Source: Pseudomonas sp. Q1-7 (GTDB lineage: Bacteria > Pseudomonadota > Gammaproteobacteria > Pseudomonadales > Pseudomonadaceae). From it: DNA of 64,000 nt. Within the stretch, counting starts at the first letter, position 1; each line of letters begins with the position of its first letter. Positions 28,259-37,232 of the stretch are shown piece after piece. The notes under the pieces are model-generated. The model saw nothing but the letters and a program-made list of their open reading frames with translations. It made no database searches and was not told the origin of the DNA. A program made the position numbers and the translations under genes. The stretch spans positions 2,744,501 through 2,808,500 of the forward strand of contig NZ_CP116304.1 in assembly GCF_028010285.1 (NCBI RefSeq), in the 5' to 3' direction.

Positions 28259-28588
28259 ATGAGTGGTTGGTTCGAGCTGCGTAAGAACACGTCGGGCACC
28301 TGGCGCCTGCGTTTGAAGGCGGCCGACGCGCAAACCCTGCTGGATACCGGCGTCTATGAAGACCGCGCCGCTGCGGAAGAGGCCATGGCCCTGTTCCGCG
28401 AGAACTGCGTAAAGGAGGAGCGCTACGTGAGGCGCATTGATACGGGCGGCAAGAACTACTTCAAGCTGCGGGCGGCCAACAAGGACATCATTGCCCGCAG
28501 CCACCTCTACGATTCCGAGCCCACACTGGAACAGGCCATCGCAACCATCATGCGGGTCGGCGCGACCCAGCAGGTGAAGGAAGCCTGA
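28259..28588 (+). CDS. YegP-family protein (two DUF1508 repeats)
   Basis: 109-aa small cytoplasmic protein made of two DUF1508 modules: GWFELRKNTSGTWRLRLKAA (residues about 3-50) and KNYFKLRAANKDIIARS (about 60-108). Function of the family is unknown. ATG at 28259 has AAGGAG eight bases upstream; a GTG immediately before it is an alternative start. The last codons and terminator of this gene are duplicated 1323 bases downstream, flanking an AT-rich gene. Confidence 0.88.
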   Translation: MSGWFELRKNTSGTWRLRLKAADAQTLLDTGVYEDRAAAEEAMALFRENCVKEERYVRRIDTGGKNYFKLRAANKDIIARSHLYDSEPTLEQAIATIMRVGATQQVKEA

Positions 28589-28632
28589 GTCAGGCGTTGA
28601 AGGAAGAAAGGCCCATCAGCGATGGGCCTTTT
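28581..28632 (+). repeat. Direct repeat, left copy (3' end and terminator of the yegP-like gene)
   Basis: 52 bases beginning in the last two codons of the yegP-like gene and covering its stop and terminator. The same 52 bases recur at 29904-29955 with only the two-base difference GC/AT in the terminator loop. Confidence 0.9.
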
Positions 28633-28635
28633 TTG
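28607..28635 (+). terminator. Rho-independent terminator of the yegP-like gene
   Basis: AAAGGCCCATC-AGC-GATGGGCCTTTTTT: an 8-10 bp stem followed by six T, about 20 bases after the stop codon. Confidence 0.92.
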
Positions 28636-29024
28636 CGGGCGTAAACTCCGCTTCTTCGGCTGATTGATTCGCTGGCGCTCTTTCTGCGGGCCAGACTTCG
28701 GCTGTTACTCCCGGCGGTCATTACGCCTTGCCTGAACTTCGCTCGACGAACTTTTCGTACAAGGCACTCAGTAAGTGCCATTCAAGTCTGTCATTTTCTC
28801 TTCCTGGTTGTTGTAACTATCGATAATGCGCCATTGGTATCGAATAAATGCCTTTATTCTGATGTGCTCTTTATATCTGGGCGTAGATGGTTGGATGGCT
28901 GATCGTGTCTGGGGTAAGGTGAGGCATCTTGGATCCGGTCGAATGGCCGGTCTTTTATCTTTCAACTGATCTTCTTGGGAGGGCAGAGTTGCTGCTGGTG
29001 TCAATGAATATGGAGGCGGTTTAA
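28636..29024. other. Gene-free left part of the AT-rich insertion
   Basis: About 390 bases whose composition shifts from GC-rich to AT-rich toward 28780, then stays AT-rich to the hydrolase gene. The minus-strand frames here (28590-28781, 28768-29004) have no recognisable similarity and weak starts. It probably contains the hydrolase promoter; no specific hexamers are claimed. Confidence 0.4.
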
Positions 29025-29894
29025 ATGAATAGGTTGATTTTTACTTTTCTGGCATTTCTTTCTTCAGTTGTATCGGTGAACGCCGGTGATGAGACTTATG
29101 TGAAGGGCGCGAGGCTTGATGACTATATGCGCTTGCAGTCAAAAAACTCTCCGCATGCCAGATATTATTATGGGGAAGACAAGGGTAATAATTTTCTTGA
29201 TCTTTATGTGCCGGCTGAAATTGATGAGAAAAAGTCTGCCGTGGTTGTCATCCATGGCGGGTGCTGGGATTCAGAATATGAAGGTTTTGCGCAGGCGGGC
29301 GATGTTGTAGATTATTTTCTCGGCAAGGGGTACGTCGTTTTTAACCTGGAGTATACCGCGGCGGATATCGGTGGTGGATACCCCAAAACATATGATGATG
29401 TCTCTAATGCCTTGCTGAAGGTAAGTTCTGTTCTGGAAGATAAGAAGCTGTCCAATTCAGGGATTTCACTGATTGGGCACTCTGCGGGTGGTCATCTGGC
29501 CGTATGGGCTGCTTCGGGAGGTACTGAGTCTCACACGGAAGAGTATCTGGAGAAGGTAAAGATAAAGCAGGCTGTCGGGTTGGGAGCTATATTGGATCTT
29601 GGTTTGGCTGAAGAAGCTTGTCCTAATATAGCTAGGTTTGGTGGAGTGGGTAGAATTGCGGGTGCCAATATGGCTTTGACTTCTCCGATTTTGATGGGCA
29701 ACAACTCCCCCGTTAAGTTGGTGAATGGATCAAAAGATAGTATTGCGCCGCCTAAGTACGCAGAGGCGTATTCTCGCAAGAGGAACAGTGGCTCTGTAAG
29801 TTATCGGGTTGTTCCGGATGCTACCCACTACGATCTGATGACTTCAAAGTCAGGTGTTCTTGATATCGTTTTGGATATGATGCGTTCGAAGTGA
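29025..29894 (+). CDS. Exported alpha/beta hydrolase, AT-rich, probably acquired
   Basis: 289-aa alpha/beta-hydrolase of the esterase / kynurenine-formamidase-like (BD-FAE) group. A signal peptide (MNRLIFTFLAFLSSVVSVNA, cleavage after residue 20) predicts export. The oxyanion motif is HGGCWD (77-82), the nucleophile elbow G-H-S153-A-G-G, with acid Asp238 (GSKDSIAPP) and His268 (ATHYDL). ATG at 29025 follows GGAGG. Base composition is far more AT-rich than any neighbour and the gene lies between 52-bp direct repeats, so horizontal acquisition is likely. Natural ester or amide substrate unknown. Confidence 0.85.
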   Translation: MNRLIFTFLAFLSSVVSVNAGDETYVKGARLDDYMRLQSKNSPHARYYYGEDKGNNFLDLYVPAEIDEKKSAVVVIHGGCWDSEYEGFAQAGDVVDYFLGKGYVVFNLEYTAADIGGGYPKTYDDVSNALLKVSSVLEDKKLSNSGISLIGHSAGGHLAVWAASGGTESHTEEYLEKVKIKQAVGLGAILDLGLAEEACPNIARFGGVGRIAGANMALTSPILMGNNSPVKLVNGSKDSIAPPKYAEAYSRKRNSGSVSYRVVPDATHYDLMTSKSGVLDIVLDMMRSK

Positions 29895-29903
29895 TAAGAA
29901 TCA

Positions 29904-29955
29904 AAGCCTGAGTCAGGCGTTGAAGGAAGAAAGGCCCATCAATGATGGGCCTTTT
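29904..29955 (+). repeat. Direct repeat, right copy
   Basis: Second copy of the 52-base segment at 28581-28632, starting AAGCCTGAGTCAGGCGTTGA. Here it follows the stop of the AT-rich hydrolase and supplies that gene with a terminator. Only two loop bases differ from the left copy. Confidence 0.9.
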
Positions 29956-29956
29956 C
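29930..29956 (+). terminator. Terminator after the hydrolase (copied from the yegP-like gene)
   Basis: AAAGGCCCATC-AAT-GATGGGCCTTTT, the same stem as at 28607 with a changed loop and a shorter T-run. Confidence 0.85.
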
Positions 29957-29975
29957 GTGCGCATTCAGCAGCAGA

Positions 29976-30788
29976 TCACGCCAGTTCCAGCCAGATCGGC
30001 GCGTGGTCCGATGGTTTTTCCATGCCCCGCAGGTCGTAATCGATGCCGGCGTCCTTGAGGCGCGCCTGCAGCGGCTGACTGGCGAGGATGACGTCGATGC
30101 GCAGGCCGCGCTTGGGGTTGTCCTCGAAGCCGCGGCTGCGGTAGTCGAACCAGCTGAAGCGGTCGCTCACCTCGGGGTTGAGGTGACGGAAGCTGTCCAC
30201 CAGGCCCCAGCTCTTCAGGCGGTCCAGCCACTCGCGCTCTTCCGGCAGGAAGCTGCACTTGCCGGTCTTCAGCCAGCGCTTGCGGTTCTCTTCGCCGATG
30301 CCGATGTCGCAGTCTTCCGGCGAGATGTTGATGTCGCCCATCACCACCAGCGGCTGGCTCGGCTGGAACTGCTGTTCGAGCAGTACCTGCAGGTCGGCAT
30401 AGAAGCGCGCCTTGGCGGGGAACTTCACCGGATGGTCGCGGCTTTCGCCCTGGGGGAAGTAACCGTTCATCACGGTGACCGGGTTGCCCTGGGCGTCGGC
30501 GAAGGTGCCGTAGATGAAGCGGCGCTGGGCCTCTTCGTCGTCATTGGGAAACCCCTTGAACAGCGACAGCGGTTCCTGGCGGGAGAGCAGGGCGACACCG
30601 TAGTGGCCCTTCTGGCCGTGGTAGTGGACGTGGTAGCCGAGCTGGCGGATTTCGGCTTCCGGGAACTGTTCGTCGGCGACCTTGGTTTCCTGCAGGCCGA
30701 TGACGTCCGGCTGGTGCTTGGCGATCAGCGCTTCGAGCTGGTGGGGACGCGCCCGCAGGCCATTGATATTGAAAGAAACGATCTTCAT
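29976..30788 (-). CDS. xthA: Exodeoxyribonuclease III (AP endonuclease)
   Basis: 270-aa Mg-dependent exonuclease/AP endonuclease of base-excision repair, of standard length. Visible EEP-fold motifs are [14 protein letters not shown] (Asn), [10 protein letters not shown] (metal Glu), [19 protein letters not shown] (Asp/Asn), [15 protein letters not shown] and the catalytic His in [15 protein letters not shown] at 30788 begins the conserved N-terminus; the much longer open frame is non-coding upstream. It is convergent with the hydrolase insertion and divergent from the GNAT gene. Confidence 0.97.
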   Translation of the reverse strand: MKIVSFNINGLRARPHQLEALIAKHQPDVIGLQETKVADEQFPEAEIRQLGYHVHYHGQKGHYGVALLSRQEPLSLFKGFPNDDEEAQRRFIYGTFADAQGNPVTVMNGYFPQGESRDHPVKFPAKARFYADLQVLLEQQFQPSQPLVVMGDINISPEDCDIGIGEENRKRWLKTGKCSFLPEEREWLDRLKSWGLVDSFRHLNPEVSDRFSWFDYRSRGFEDNPKRGLRIDVILASQPLQARLKDAGIDYDLRGMEKPSDHAPIWLELA

Positions 30789-30920
30789 CGCGAAGGCATC
30801 CTGGCAAAAACGCGATGCTAGCCCAAGGCGTCGACCCCGGCCAGTCGCATGGCCGCGCCGTGGAACTGGTGCTAATTTCCCTCTTGGCCCGACAAACCCA
30901 TAACAAATGAGGTGCCGTGA

Positions 30921-31574
30921 ATGCCCGGTTACGTTCCCACCGCGCCGGTTCAGGTGCGCATGCTGGATGGCGGTTACAGCCGTGAAGCCCGGTCGCTGCT
31001 GTATCACGCGTACCGTCACGAGCCCACCTTTGCCTACCTGTTCGAGGCCGAGCGTCCGGGCTATGACCAGCGGGTGCGCGCCACGGTGCGCGAGCTGGTC
31101 CAACAGCACTTTCTTGAAGACCTGCCGGCCATTGGGCTGCTGATAGAGGAGCGGCTGGTGGGGGTGGCGCTGATCGCGCCGCCGCAGCGCCGCCTGGACA
31201 TCACCGAAAGCTGGGGCTGGCGTTTGCGCATGTTGCTCACCACCGGTTTCCGCTGCACGCGCCGTTACCTGGATTACCACGACGCGGTGCTCGCCTGCCT
31301 GCCGCCGGGCCCCTACCACGTGCTGCCGTTGCTGGGCATCCACCCGGAGTTCCAGGGCCGCCATCTCGGCGAAAAACTGCTGGAAGCCCTGCACAACTGG
31401 TGCGCCGAAGACGACGGTTCACAGGGCGTGGTGCTCGACACCGGCAACGCCCGCTACCTGGACTTCTATAAACTGCAGGGCTACGAGGAAGTGGGGGAAG
31501 TGGCCCTGGGGCCGGTGGTGGAGCATGTGTTCTTCCATCCGAACCCGCGTCCACTCATGCAAGCCAGCGGCTGA
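30921..31574 (+). CDS. GNAT-family acetyltransferase
   Basis: 217-aa cytoplasmic N-acetyltransferase-fold protein. The acetyl-CoA motif is present ([20 protein letters not shown], then [18 protein letters not shown]). The N-terminal part ([19 protein letters not shown]) matches a Pseudomonas subfamily recalled beside xthA in PAO1 (PA2544). Substrate unknown. ATG at 30921; TamA follows about 50 bases downstream and may be cotranscribed. Confidence 0.85.
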   Translation: MPGYVPTAPVQVRMLDGGYSREARSLLYHAYRHEPTFAYLFEAERPGYDQRVRATVRELVQQHFLEDLPAIGLLIEERLVGVALIAPPQRRLDITESWGWRLRMLLTTGFRCTRRYLDYHDAVLACLPPGPYHVLPLLGIHPEFQGRHLGEKLLEALHNWCAEDDGSQGVVLDTGNARYLDFYKLQGYEEVGEVALGPVVEHVFFHPNPRPLMQASG

Positions 31575-31622
31575 CAGGCTTTTCCGACGGCGTCGACAAG
31601 TCGCCGTGATAGGATGCCGCGC

Positions 31623-33359
31623 ATGAAATTCTGCCAAGGATTGCGCGGGCCGCTGCTTCTGCTGACGGGCCTGCTGTGTACGAGTGGCCAGGCATTGGCC
31701 GACGCTAAGCTGGACGTGAAGGTCGACCCTGCGAACGCGGCGTTGAAGGCCAATATCGAGGCCTACATCGGCGCGCTCGGTGATCGTGACGAAGAGGCCC
31801 TGCGACGTTTCCGCCGCTCCGCCGAGGAGCAGGCGCGCCAGGCCGCGCGGGCGCTCGGCTATTACCAGACCGAGATCGACAGCCGCGTCGGCACTGGCAA
31901 GAACCCTTCCCTACACCTGCTGGTGGTGCCCGGCGAGCCGGTGCGCCTGCGCAGCGTTGTGGTGCGGATCGATGGCGAAGCCGGCGCCCTCGGGGCCTTT
32001 CGCGTGCCGGAAAGCCAGGCGTTGAAGCAGGGTGCCCAGCTCAACCACGGGGTCTACGAGGATGCCAAGAAGCTGATCCAGAACCAGGCGCTGCGCTATG
32101 GCTTCTTCGACGGACATTTCACCCGCCAGCGCCTGGACATCGACCCGCGCGCCGGCGTCGCCGATATCGAGCTGGTCTACGAAAGCGGTCCGCGCTACAG
32201 CCTGGGTGCGGTGAGCTTCGAAGGCGACACCCCGTTCGATCCGGACCTGCTGGCGCGCCTGGTGCCGTTTCCGGCCAATACCCCCTACGACTCCGACCAG
32301 GTCGCCAAGCTCAATCAGAATCTCCAGGCCAGCGGCTATTTCGATGAGGTTCGGGTGGACGCCAGTCCGGTGAAAGGCGGTGGCCGGGTGATTCCGGTCA
32401 AGGTCAGTCTGGCGGCGGTCAAGCCTCGCACCGTGGGCCTGGGTGTCGGCTTTTCCACCGACGTGGGGCCCCGCGCCCGCGCCAACTGGACCCGGCACTG
32501 GATCAACCCGCAGGGGCATCGTCTCGGCGCCGAGACTGAAGTGTCCTCGGTGCGGCAGAACGTCGGCGCCTGGTACGAGATCCCCCTGGACCCTCCGCTC
32601 ACCGACACTCTGCGTTTCTCCACCGGCCTGCAGCGGGAAAACCTGGTGGACGTGGACAGCCGCCTCTTCACCCTTGGTGGCCAGTGGCAGTCGAAGCTGC
32701 CCAATGATTGGCTGCGCGTGATCTCCCTGCGCTGGGAGCAGGAAACCTTCGATTTCGGCGACGGCAGCGATGACGGACGCAGCAGCTTCCTCATGCCCGG
32801 CATCAGCTATGGCGTGACCCGCAGCGACAGCAAGCTCGACCCCAATCGCGGTTATTCGCTGCAGTTCGACGTGCGCGGCGCCAAGGAGGGCATCCTCTCC
32901 GACGCCGATTTCACCTATGCCAGCGCCCTGGCCAAGGGGCTCTACACCCTGCCGGGCGGCCACCGGCTGCTGGGTCGGGTGCAGGCCGGGGGCATCGCCA
33001 CCACCGACTTCGAGGCGATCCCGCCGTCCCTGCGATTCTTCGCCGGTGGCGACCAGAGCGTGAGGGGCTACGACTACCAGACGCTGTCGCCGGAAGACAG
33101 CAACGGCAAGAAGGTCGGTGGCCGCTACCTGCTGGTGGGCAGCGCCGAATACCAGTTCCCGATCACCGAGAAGTGGCGCCTGGCCGCCTTCGTCGACCGT
33201 GGCAACGCCATGGATTCCCTCAATGCCGCCATGAAGACCGGCGCCGGCCTCGGTGTGCGCTGGGTTTCCCCGGTCGGGCCGATCCGCCTCGACCTGGCTC
33301 GTGCCCTGGATGATCCGGGCGGCTTCCGCATTCACTTCTCCATGGGGCCGGAACTGTGA
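31623..33359 (+). CDS. tamA: Outer-membrane translocation and assembly module TamA
   Basis: 578-aa BamA-superfamily outer-membrane protein. It has a signal peptide (MKFCQGLRGPLLLLTGLLCT, cleavage near ALADA), three POTRA domains (about residues 25-260) and a C-terminal 16-strand barrel (about 265-578) with the conserved RFFAGGDQSVRGYDYQTLSP loop and DLARALDD-to-FSMGPEL end strand. It works with TamB in transport of outer-membrane proteins or lipids. ATG at 31623 is favoured over 31614 for the signal peptide. Its stop overlaps the next start. Confidence 0.95.
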   Translation: MKFCQGLRGPLLLLTGLLCTSGQALADAKLDVKVDPANAALKANIEAYIGALGDRDEEALRRFRRSAEEQARQAARALGYYQTEIDSRVGTGKNPSLHLLVVPGEPVRLRSVVVRIDGEAGALGAFRVPESQALKQGAQLNHGVYEDAKKLIQNQALRYGFFDGHFTRQRLDIDPRAGVADIELVYESGPRYSLGAVSFEGDTPFDPDLLARLVPFPANTPYDSDQVAKLNQNLQASGYFDEVRVDASPVKGGGRVIPVKVSLAAVKPRTVGLGVGFSTDVGPRARANWTRHWINPQGHRLGAETEVSSVRQNVGAWYEIPLDPPLTDTLRFSTGLQRENLVDVDSRLFTLGGQWQSKLPNDWLRVISLRWEQETFDFGDGSDDGRSSFLMPGISYGVTRSDSKLDPNRGYSLQFDVRGAKEGILSDADFTYASALAKGLYTLPGGHRLLGRVQAGGIATTDFEAIPPSLRFFAGGDQSVRGYDYQTLSPEDSNGKKVGGRYLLVGSAEYQFPITEKWRLAAFVDRGNAMDSLNAAMKTGAGLGVRWVSPVGPIRLDLARALDDPGGFRIHFSMGPEL

Positions 33360-36300
33360 TGCGCGCGCTCAAGTGGGGCCTTGCCGGGCTGGGTGCGGTC
33401 GTCGCGGGTTGCGGGGCGATCGTGGTGTTCCTGCTGTTCACGGAAACCGGCGGCCGCTGGGCGTTGAACCAGGTGCCGGGTCTGGAAGTGGAGGCTTACA
33501 GCGGTACGCTCGGCGGGCGCTGGAGCGCCACCCGACTGGCCTGGCAGCAGGATGGCACGGCGCTGAAGCTGGAGGCGCCGTTGCTGGACTGGTCGCCCGC
33601 CTGCCTGCTGCGCGCGACCCTGTGTATCGAAGAACTGGCTGCCGAGGGTGTTGCCCTCGACTTGCCGCCCAGCGAAGCCGGCGAGGCGGCTGGCCCCATC
33701 AGCCTGCCAGAGCTGCGTCTGCCGCTGGCCCTGCAGATCGGTCAGGTACGCATCGGCCGATTCGTTCTGGATGGCGACGAGCAACTGCAGCAACTGGACC
33801 TGGCGGCCCACTGGCAGGCCGACGGCCTTCAACTGGAGCGCCTGAACCTGCGCCGCGACGACCTGGTTCTGGCGCTGCAGGGCAGGCTGCGCCCCGACGG
33901 CGGCTGGCCGCTGAGCCTGCAGGGCAGGCTGCAACTGCCCGCGCCGGGATCGGCGCCTTGGACGCTGGCGCTCCAGGCCGATGGCGATCTGCAGGATGTA
34001 CTCACGCTGCAGGCCGACAGCAGCGGCTACCTGGCCGGGCGCCTGGAAGGCGAATTGCGACCGCTGGCGGAAAATCTGCCGGCCAGCGCCACCTTGCGGC
34101 TCGATGGCTTCAAGGCCAGCCCCGGACTGCCGGATACCCTCACCCTCAACCAGGTGACACTCACCGCCACGGGCGACCTCAAGGCGGGGTATGCCGTGCA
34201 AGGCCAGGCCAGTCTGCCCGGCGAAGGCGGCGCGGTGGCGCTGGAGCTCGCCGCCCGCGTGGACGCCGAGGGCGCGGCTATCCAGCAGCTGCAACTGACC
34301 GGCGCGCCCCAGCAGACCCTCACCCTGCAGGGTCGCGTCGACTGGCAGCAGGCATTGGCCCTCGACAGTCGCCTGCAATGGCGCGACTTCCCCTGGCAGC
34401 GGTTGTTCCCTCAGGAGCAACCGTCACCGGTGGAGTTGCACCAGCTGGATGCCGAGATGCGCTATGCGGAGGAACGCTACGAGGGCCGTTTCGATGCCCG
34501 CCTCAAGGGGCCGGCCGGCGATTTCAGTCTGGGCAGCCCGGTGGCCGGCGACCTGGCCAGCGTCACCCTCGCCGATCTTCAGCTGAAGGCCGGCCAGGGC
34601 AGGGCACAGGGGCAGGTGAAGATCGATTTCGCCCATGGCGTCGGCTGGGACAGCCAACTGGCCCTCAGCGAACTGGACCCTTCGTTCTGGCTGGCCGAAC
34701 TGCCGGGCAGGCTCGCCGGTCGGCTGCAGAGCCGCGGAGCCTGGCGTGACCAGCGCCTGGAGCTGAACGCCGACCTCGATCTCAAGGGCCAACTGCGTGG
34801 CCAGCCGGCGATGCTCCAGGCCAAGGCCGCGGGCGCGGGCGAACACTGGGACCTGAACCACCTGCAGGTACGCCTCGGGGACAACCGCATCGAAGGCCAG
34901 GCGCGCCTGGACCAGCGGCTCAGCGGCCGGCTCGACCTCGCCTTGAACCGCCTCGGCCAGCTCTGGCCGAAGCTCTTCGGCAAGCTCCAGGGGCGTCTCG
35001 ACCTCGCCGGCACCTTGCAGGCTCCCCAAGGCAAGCTGGCGCTGACCGGCGAGCGCATGGGGCAGGGCGATAACCGTCTCGACCGTCTCAAGCTGGATGC
35101 CCAGTTGGATGCTGCCCAGCGCGGACGTGTGCAGTTGCAGGTGGACGGCCTGGCTTCCGGCGACAACGCGTTCGGCACGCTGGCGGCGGAAGGGGCGGGC
35201 GACCGCACTCGCCAACAACTGCAGCTCACCCTCAAGGGGCCCATGCTGGACCTGCTGCTGGCGCTGGACGGCAAGCGGGACGGCGGCAACTGGCGCGGCC
35301 GGCTGGCGCGCGGCGAAGTCCAGGCCGGCGGCCAGGACTGGCGCCTGGAGGCGCCGGCACGACTGGAGCGGCTGGCCGACGGCAAGCTGAATTTCGGCGC
35401 CCATTGCTGGCGTGCCGGCGCGGCCAGCCTCTGTGGCGGCGAGCAACGCCTGATGCCGGAACCCAAGCTGGACTACCGCCTGCGTGACTTCCCCTTGGCC
35501 AGCCTGGCCCGCTGGCTGCCGGAGGACTTCGCCTGGCACGGCCAGCTCAATGGCGACCTCAAGCTCGACCTTCTGGCCAGCGGTCCCAACGGCCGCATTA
35601 CCCTGGATGCCGGCAGCGGCGTGCTGCGCTTGAAGGAAGAGGACCGCTGGGTCGACTTCCCCTATCAGCGCCTGTTGCTCGACAGCACCCTGCGTCCGCA
35701 GCGCATCGACAGTCAGCTGGGTTTCCAGGGCGAGGGCCTCGGCCAGCTGCAGCTGGACGCCCGCATCGACCCGCGCCCGGCGAGCAAGCCGCTGTCCGGG
35801 CAGTTCCGCCTGGATGGCCTGGATCTCGCCGTGCTGCGTCCCTTCGTGCCCAAGGTGGAGCGACTGGAAGGCCGTCTGCAGGGCGCCGGTACGCTGAGTG
35901 GCACCCTGCAGGCACCCTATGTGCTGGGCAACCTGCGCCTGAGCGATGGCCGCCTCGGCGGCGGCGACCTGCCCCTGAGTTTCGACGCCCTGGGCCTGGA
36001 CGCGCGCATCGCCGGCGAACGTGTGGAACTGAGCGGGCAATGGCGCAGCGGCGAGCAGGGTCAGGGCAGCCTGTCCGGTACCCTGGCCTGGGCTCCCGGC
36101 CTGGACCTCGACCTGGCGCTGCGCGGTTCGCGCCTGCCCGTGGTGGTGGAGCCTTACGCCAACCTGGAGGTGGAACCGGACCTGCGCATCGGCCTCGTCG
36201 GCGACCGCCTGGAGGTTACCGGCAAGGTGTCGGTGCCGCGCGGCAAGATCAAGGTTCGGGAACTGCCGCCCCAGGCCGTCAAGGTCTCCCCCGATGCCCG

Positions 36301-37000
36301 CCTGGTGGGAGAGCAGGAAGCGGAAAAGGCGCCGCTGCAGATGGCCATGGACGTCGAGGTCGAGGTTGGCCAGGAGCGCCTGCAGTTCAGTGGCTTCGGC
36401 CTGACCGCGGACCTCCAGGGCCATCTCAAGGTGGGCGACAACCTCACCGGGCGAGGTGAACTGGTGCTGAAGAAAGGCCGCTACCGGGCCTACGGCCAGC
36501 GCCTCGACCTGCGTCGCGCGCGCCTGCTGTTCGCCGGCCCGCTGGACCAGCCTTACCTGGACGTGGAAGCCGTACGCAAGGTGGGCGATGTCACCGCAGG
36601 CCTGCGCCTGAATGGTCGCGCCGACGAGCCCACCACCGAAGTCTTCTCCAATCCGGCCATGAGTCAGGAGCAGGCACTGTCGTACCTGATCCTCGGCCGG
36701 CCGCTGAACAGCGAAGGCGATGGTAACGCCGTGGGGCGTGCGGCGCTGGCGATGGGGCTGTCCGGCAGCGCGCCGGTGGCCAGCGAGCTGGCCCAGCGCC
36801 TCGGGCTCAAGGACCTGCAACTGGACGACGATGGCGCCGTGGGTCAGATCACCGAGCGGCTGAGCATTCGTTACGGCCTCGGCGTGGTGGACGCCACCAG
36901 CGTCGTAGCGCTGCGCTATGAACTGACCAAACGCCTGTACCTGGAGGCAGCCAGTGGTCTGGCCAGCTCCCTGGATCTCTTCTACAAGCGCGATTTCTAG
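33359..37000 (+). CDS. tamB: Translocation and assembly module TamB
   Basis: 1213-aa AsmA/TamB-type bridge protein with an N-terminal signal anchor (WGLAGLGAVVAGCGAIVVFL), a long beta-rich groove spanning the periplasm, and the C-terminal DUF490/TamB domain (ATGRGEL-like LTGRGELVLKKGRYRAYG, NPAMSQEQALSYLILGRPL, and the end LFYKRDF). It partners TamA and probably conducts lipid or assists outer-membrane protein insertion. The ATG at 33359 shares its first base with the TamA stop codon; a GTG at 33356 is an alternative. Family length is typical (about 1220-1260). Confidence 0.94.
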   Translation: MRALKWGLAGLGAVVAGCGAIVVFLLFTETGGRWALNQVPGLEVEAYSGTLGGRWSATRLAWQQDGTALKLEAPLLDWSPACLLRATLCIEELAAEGVALDLPPSEAGEAAGPISLPELRLPLALQIGQVRIGRFVLDGDEQLQQLDLAAHWQADGLQLERLNLRRDDLVLALQGRLRPDGGWPLSLQGRLQLPAPGSAPWTLALQADGDLQDVLTLQADSSGYLAGRLEGELRPLAENLPASATLRLDGFKASPGLPDTLTLNQVTLTATGDLKAGYAVQGQASLPGEGGAVALELAARVDAEGAAIQQLQLTGAPQQTLTLQGRVDWQQALALDSRLQWRDFPWQRLFPQEQPSPVELHQLDAEMRYAEERYEGRFDARLKGPAGDFSLGSPVAGDLASVTLADLQLKAGQGRAQGQVKIDFAHGVGWDSQLALSELDPSFWLAELPGRLAGRLQSRGAWRDQRLELNADLDLKGQLRGQPAMLQAKAAGAGEHWDLNHLQVRLGDNRIEGQARLDQRLSGRLDLALNRLGQLWPKLFGKLQGRLDLAGTLQAPQGKLALTGERMGQGDNRLDRLKLDAQLDAAQRGRVQLQVDGLASGDNAFGTLAAEGAGDRTRQQLQLTLKGPMLDLLLALDGKRDGGNWRGRLARGEVQAGGQDWRLEAPARLERLADGKLNFGAHCWRAGAASLCGGEQRLMPEPKLDYRLRDFPLASLARWLPEDFAWHGQLNGDLKLDLLASGPNGRITLDAGSGVLRLKEEDRWVDFPYQRLLLDSTLRPQRIDSQLGFQGEGLGQLQLDARIDPRPASKPLSGQFRLDGLDLAVLRPFVPKVERLEGRLQGAGTLSGTLQAPYVLGNLRLSDGRLGGGDLPLSFDALGLDARIAGERVELSGQWRSGEQGQGSLSGTLAWAPGLDLDLALRGSRLPVVVEPYANLEVEPDLRIGLVGDRLEVTGKVSVPRGKIKVRELPPQAVKVSPDARLVGEQEAEKAPLQMAMDVEVEVGQERLQFSGFGLTADLQGHLKVGDNLTGRGELVLKKGRYRAYGQRLDLRRARLLFAGPLDQPYLDVEAVRKVGDVTAGLRLNGRADEPTTEVFSNPAMSQEQALSYLILGRPLNSEGDGNAVGRAALAMGLSGSAPVASELAQRLGLKDLQLDDDGAVGQITERLSIRYGLGVVDATSVVALRYELTKRLYLEAASGLASSLDLFYKRDF

Positions 37001-37184
37001 AGTAGGAATCTACCGATTCAGCTAGCGAAGTGCTCCGAGTGTCGTGCTAGCATCCGCGCCGCTGTCTGGCTCGGGCCTTTCCTGGCCCCTGTCCGTATGC
37101 CCATGCAATCCGAAGGGGGGCGCTACCCGCCGCCCCCGGTCGTGGAGCGATTCCGGCGCTTACCTGTGCCGGGGTCCCGAACCC

Positions 37185-37206
37185 GGAGCCGGCCACCGCC
37201 GGCTCC
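37185..37206 (+). other. Stable hairpin in the symporter leader
   Basis: Perfect nine-base stem GGAGCCGGC / GCCGGCTCC with a CACC loop, ending 26 bases before the symporter start codon. A second stem CCGGCGC / GTGCCGG lies at about 37153-37172. The 232-base gap 37001-37232 thus looks like a structured 5' leader. No known riboswitch consensus was recognised. Confidence 0.5.
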
Positions 37207-37232
37207 CGCTAACAAGAAGAAAGGAGCCTTCC

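Noticed and set aside
28768..29004. 78-codon minus-strand frame in the AT-rich insertion
   Set aside because: Needs a TTG start, has no ribosome site and no recognisable similarity.
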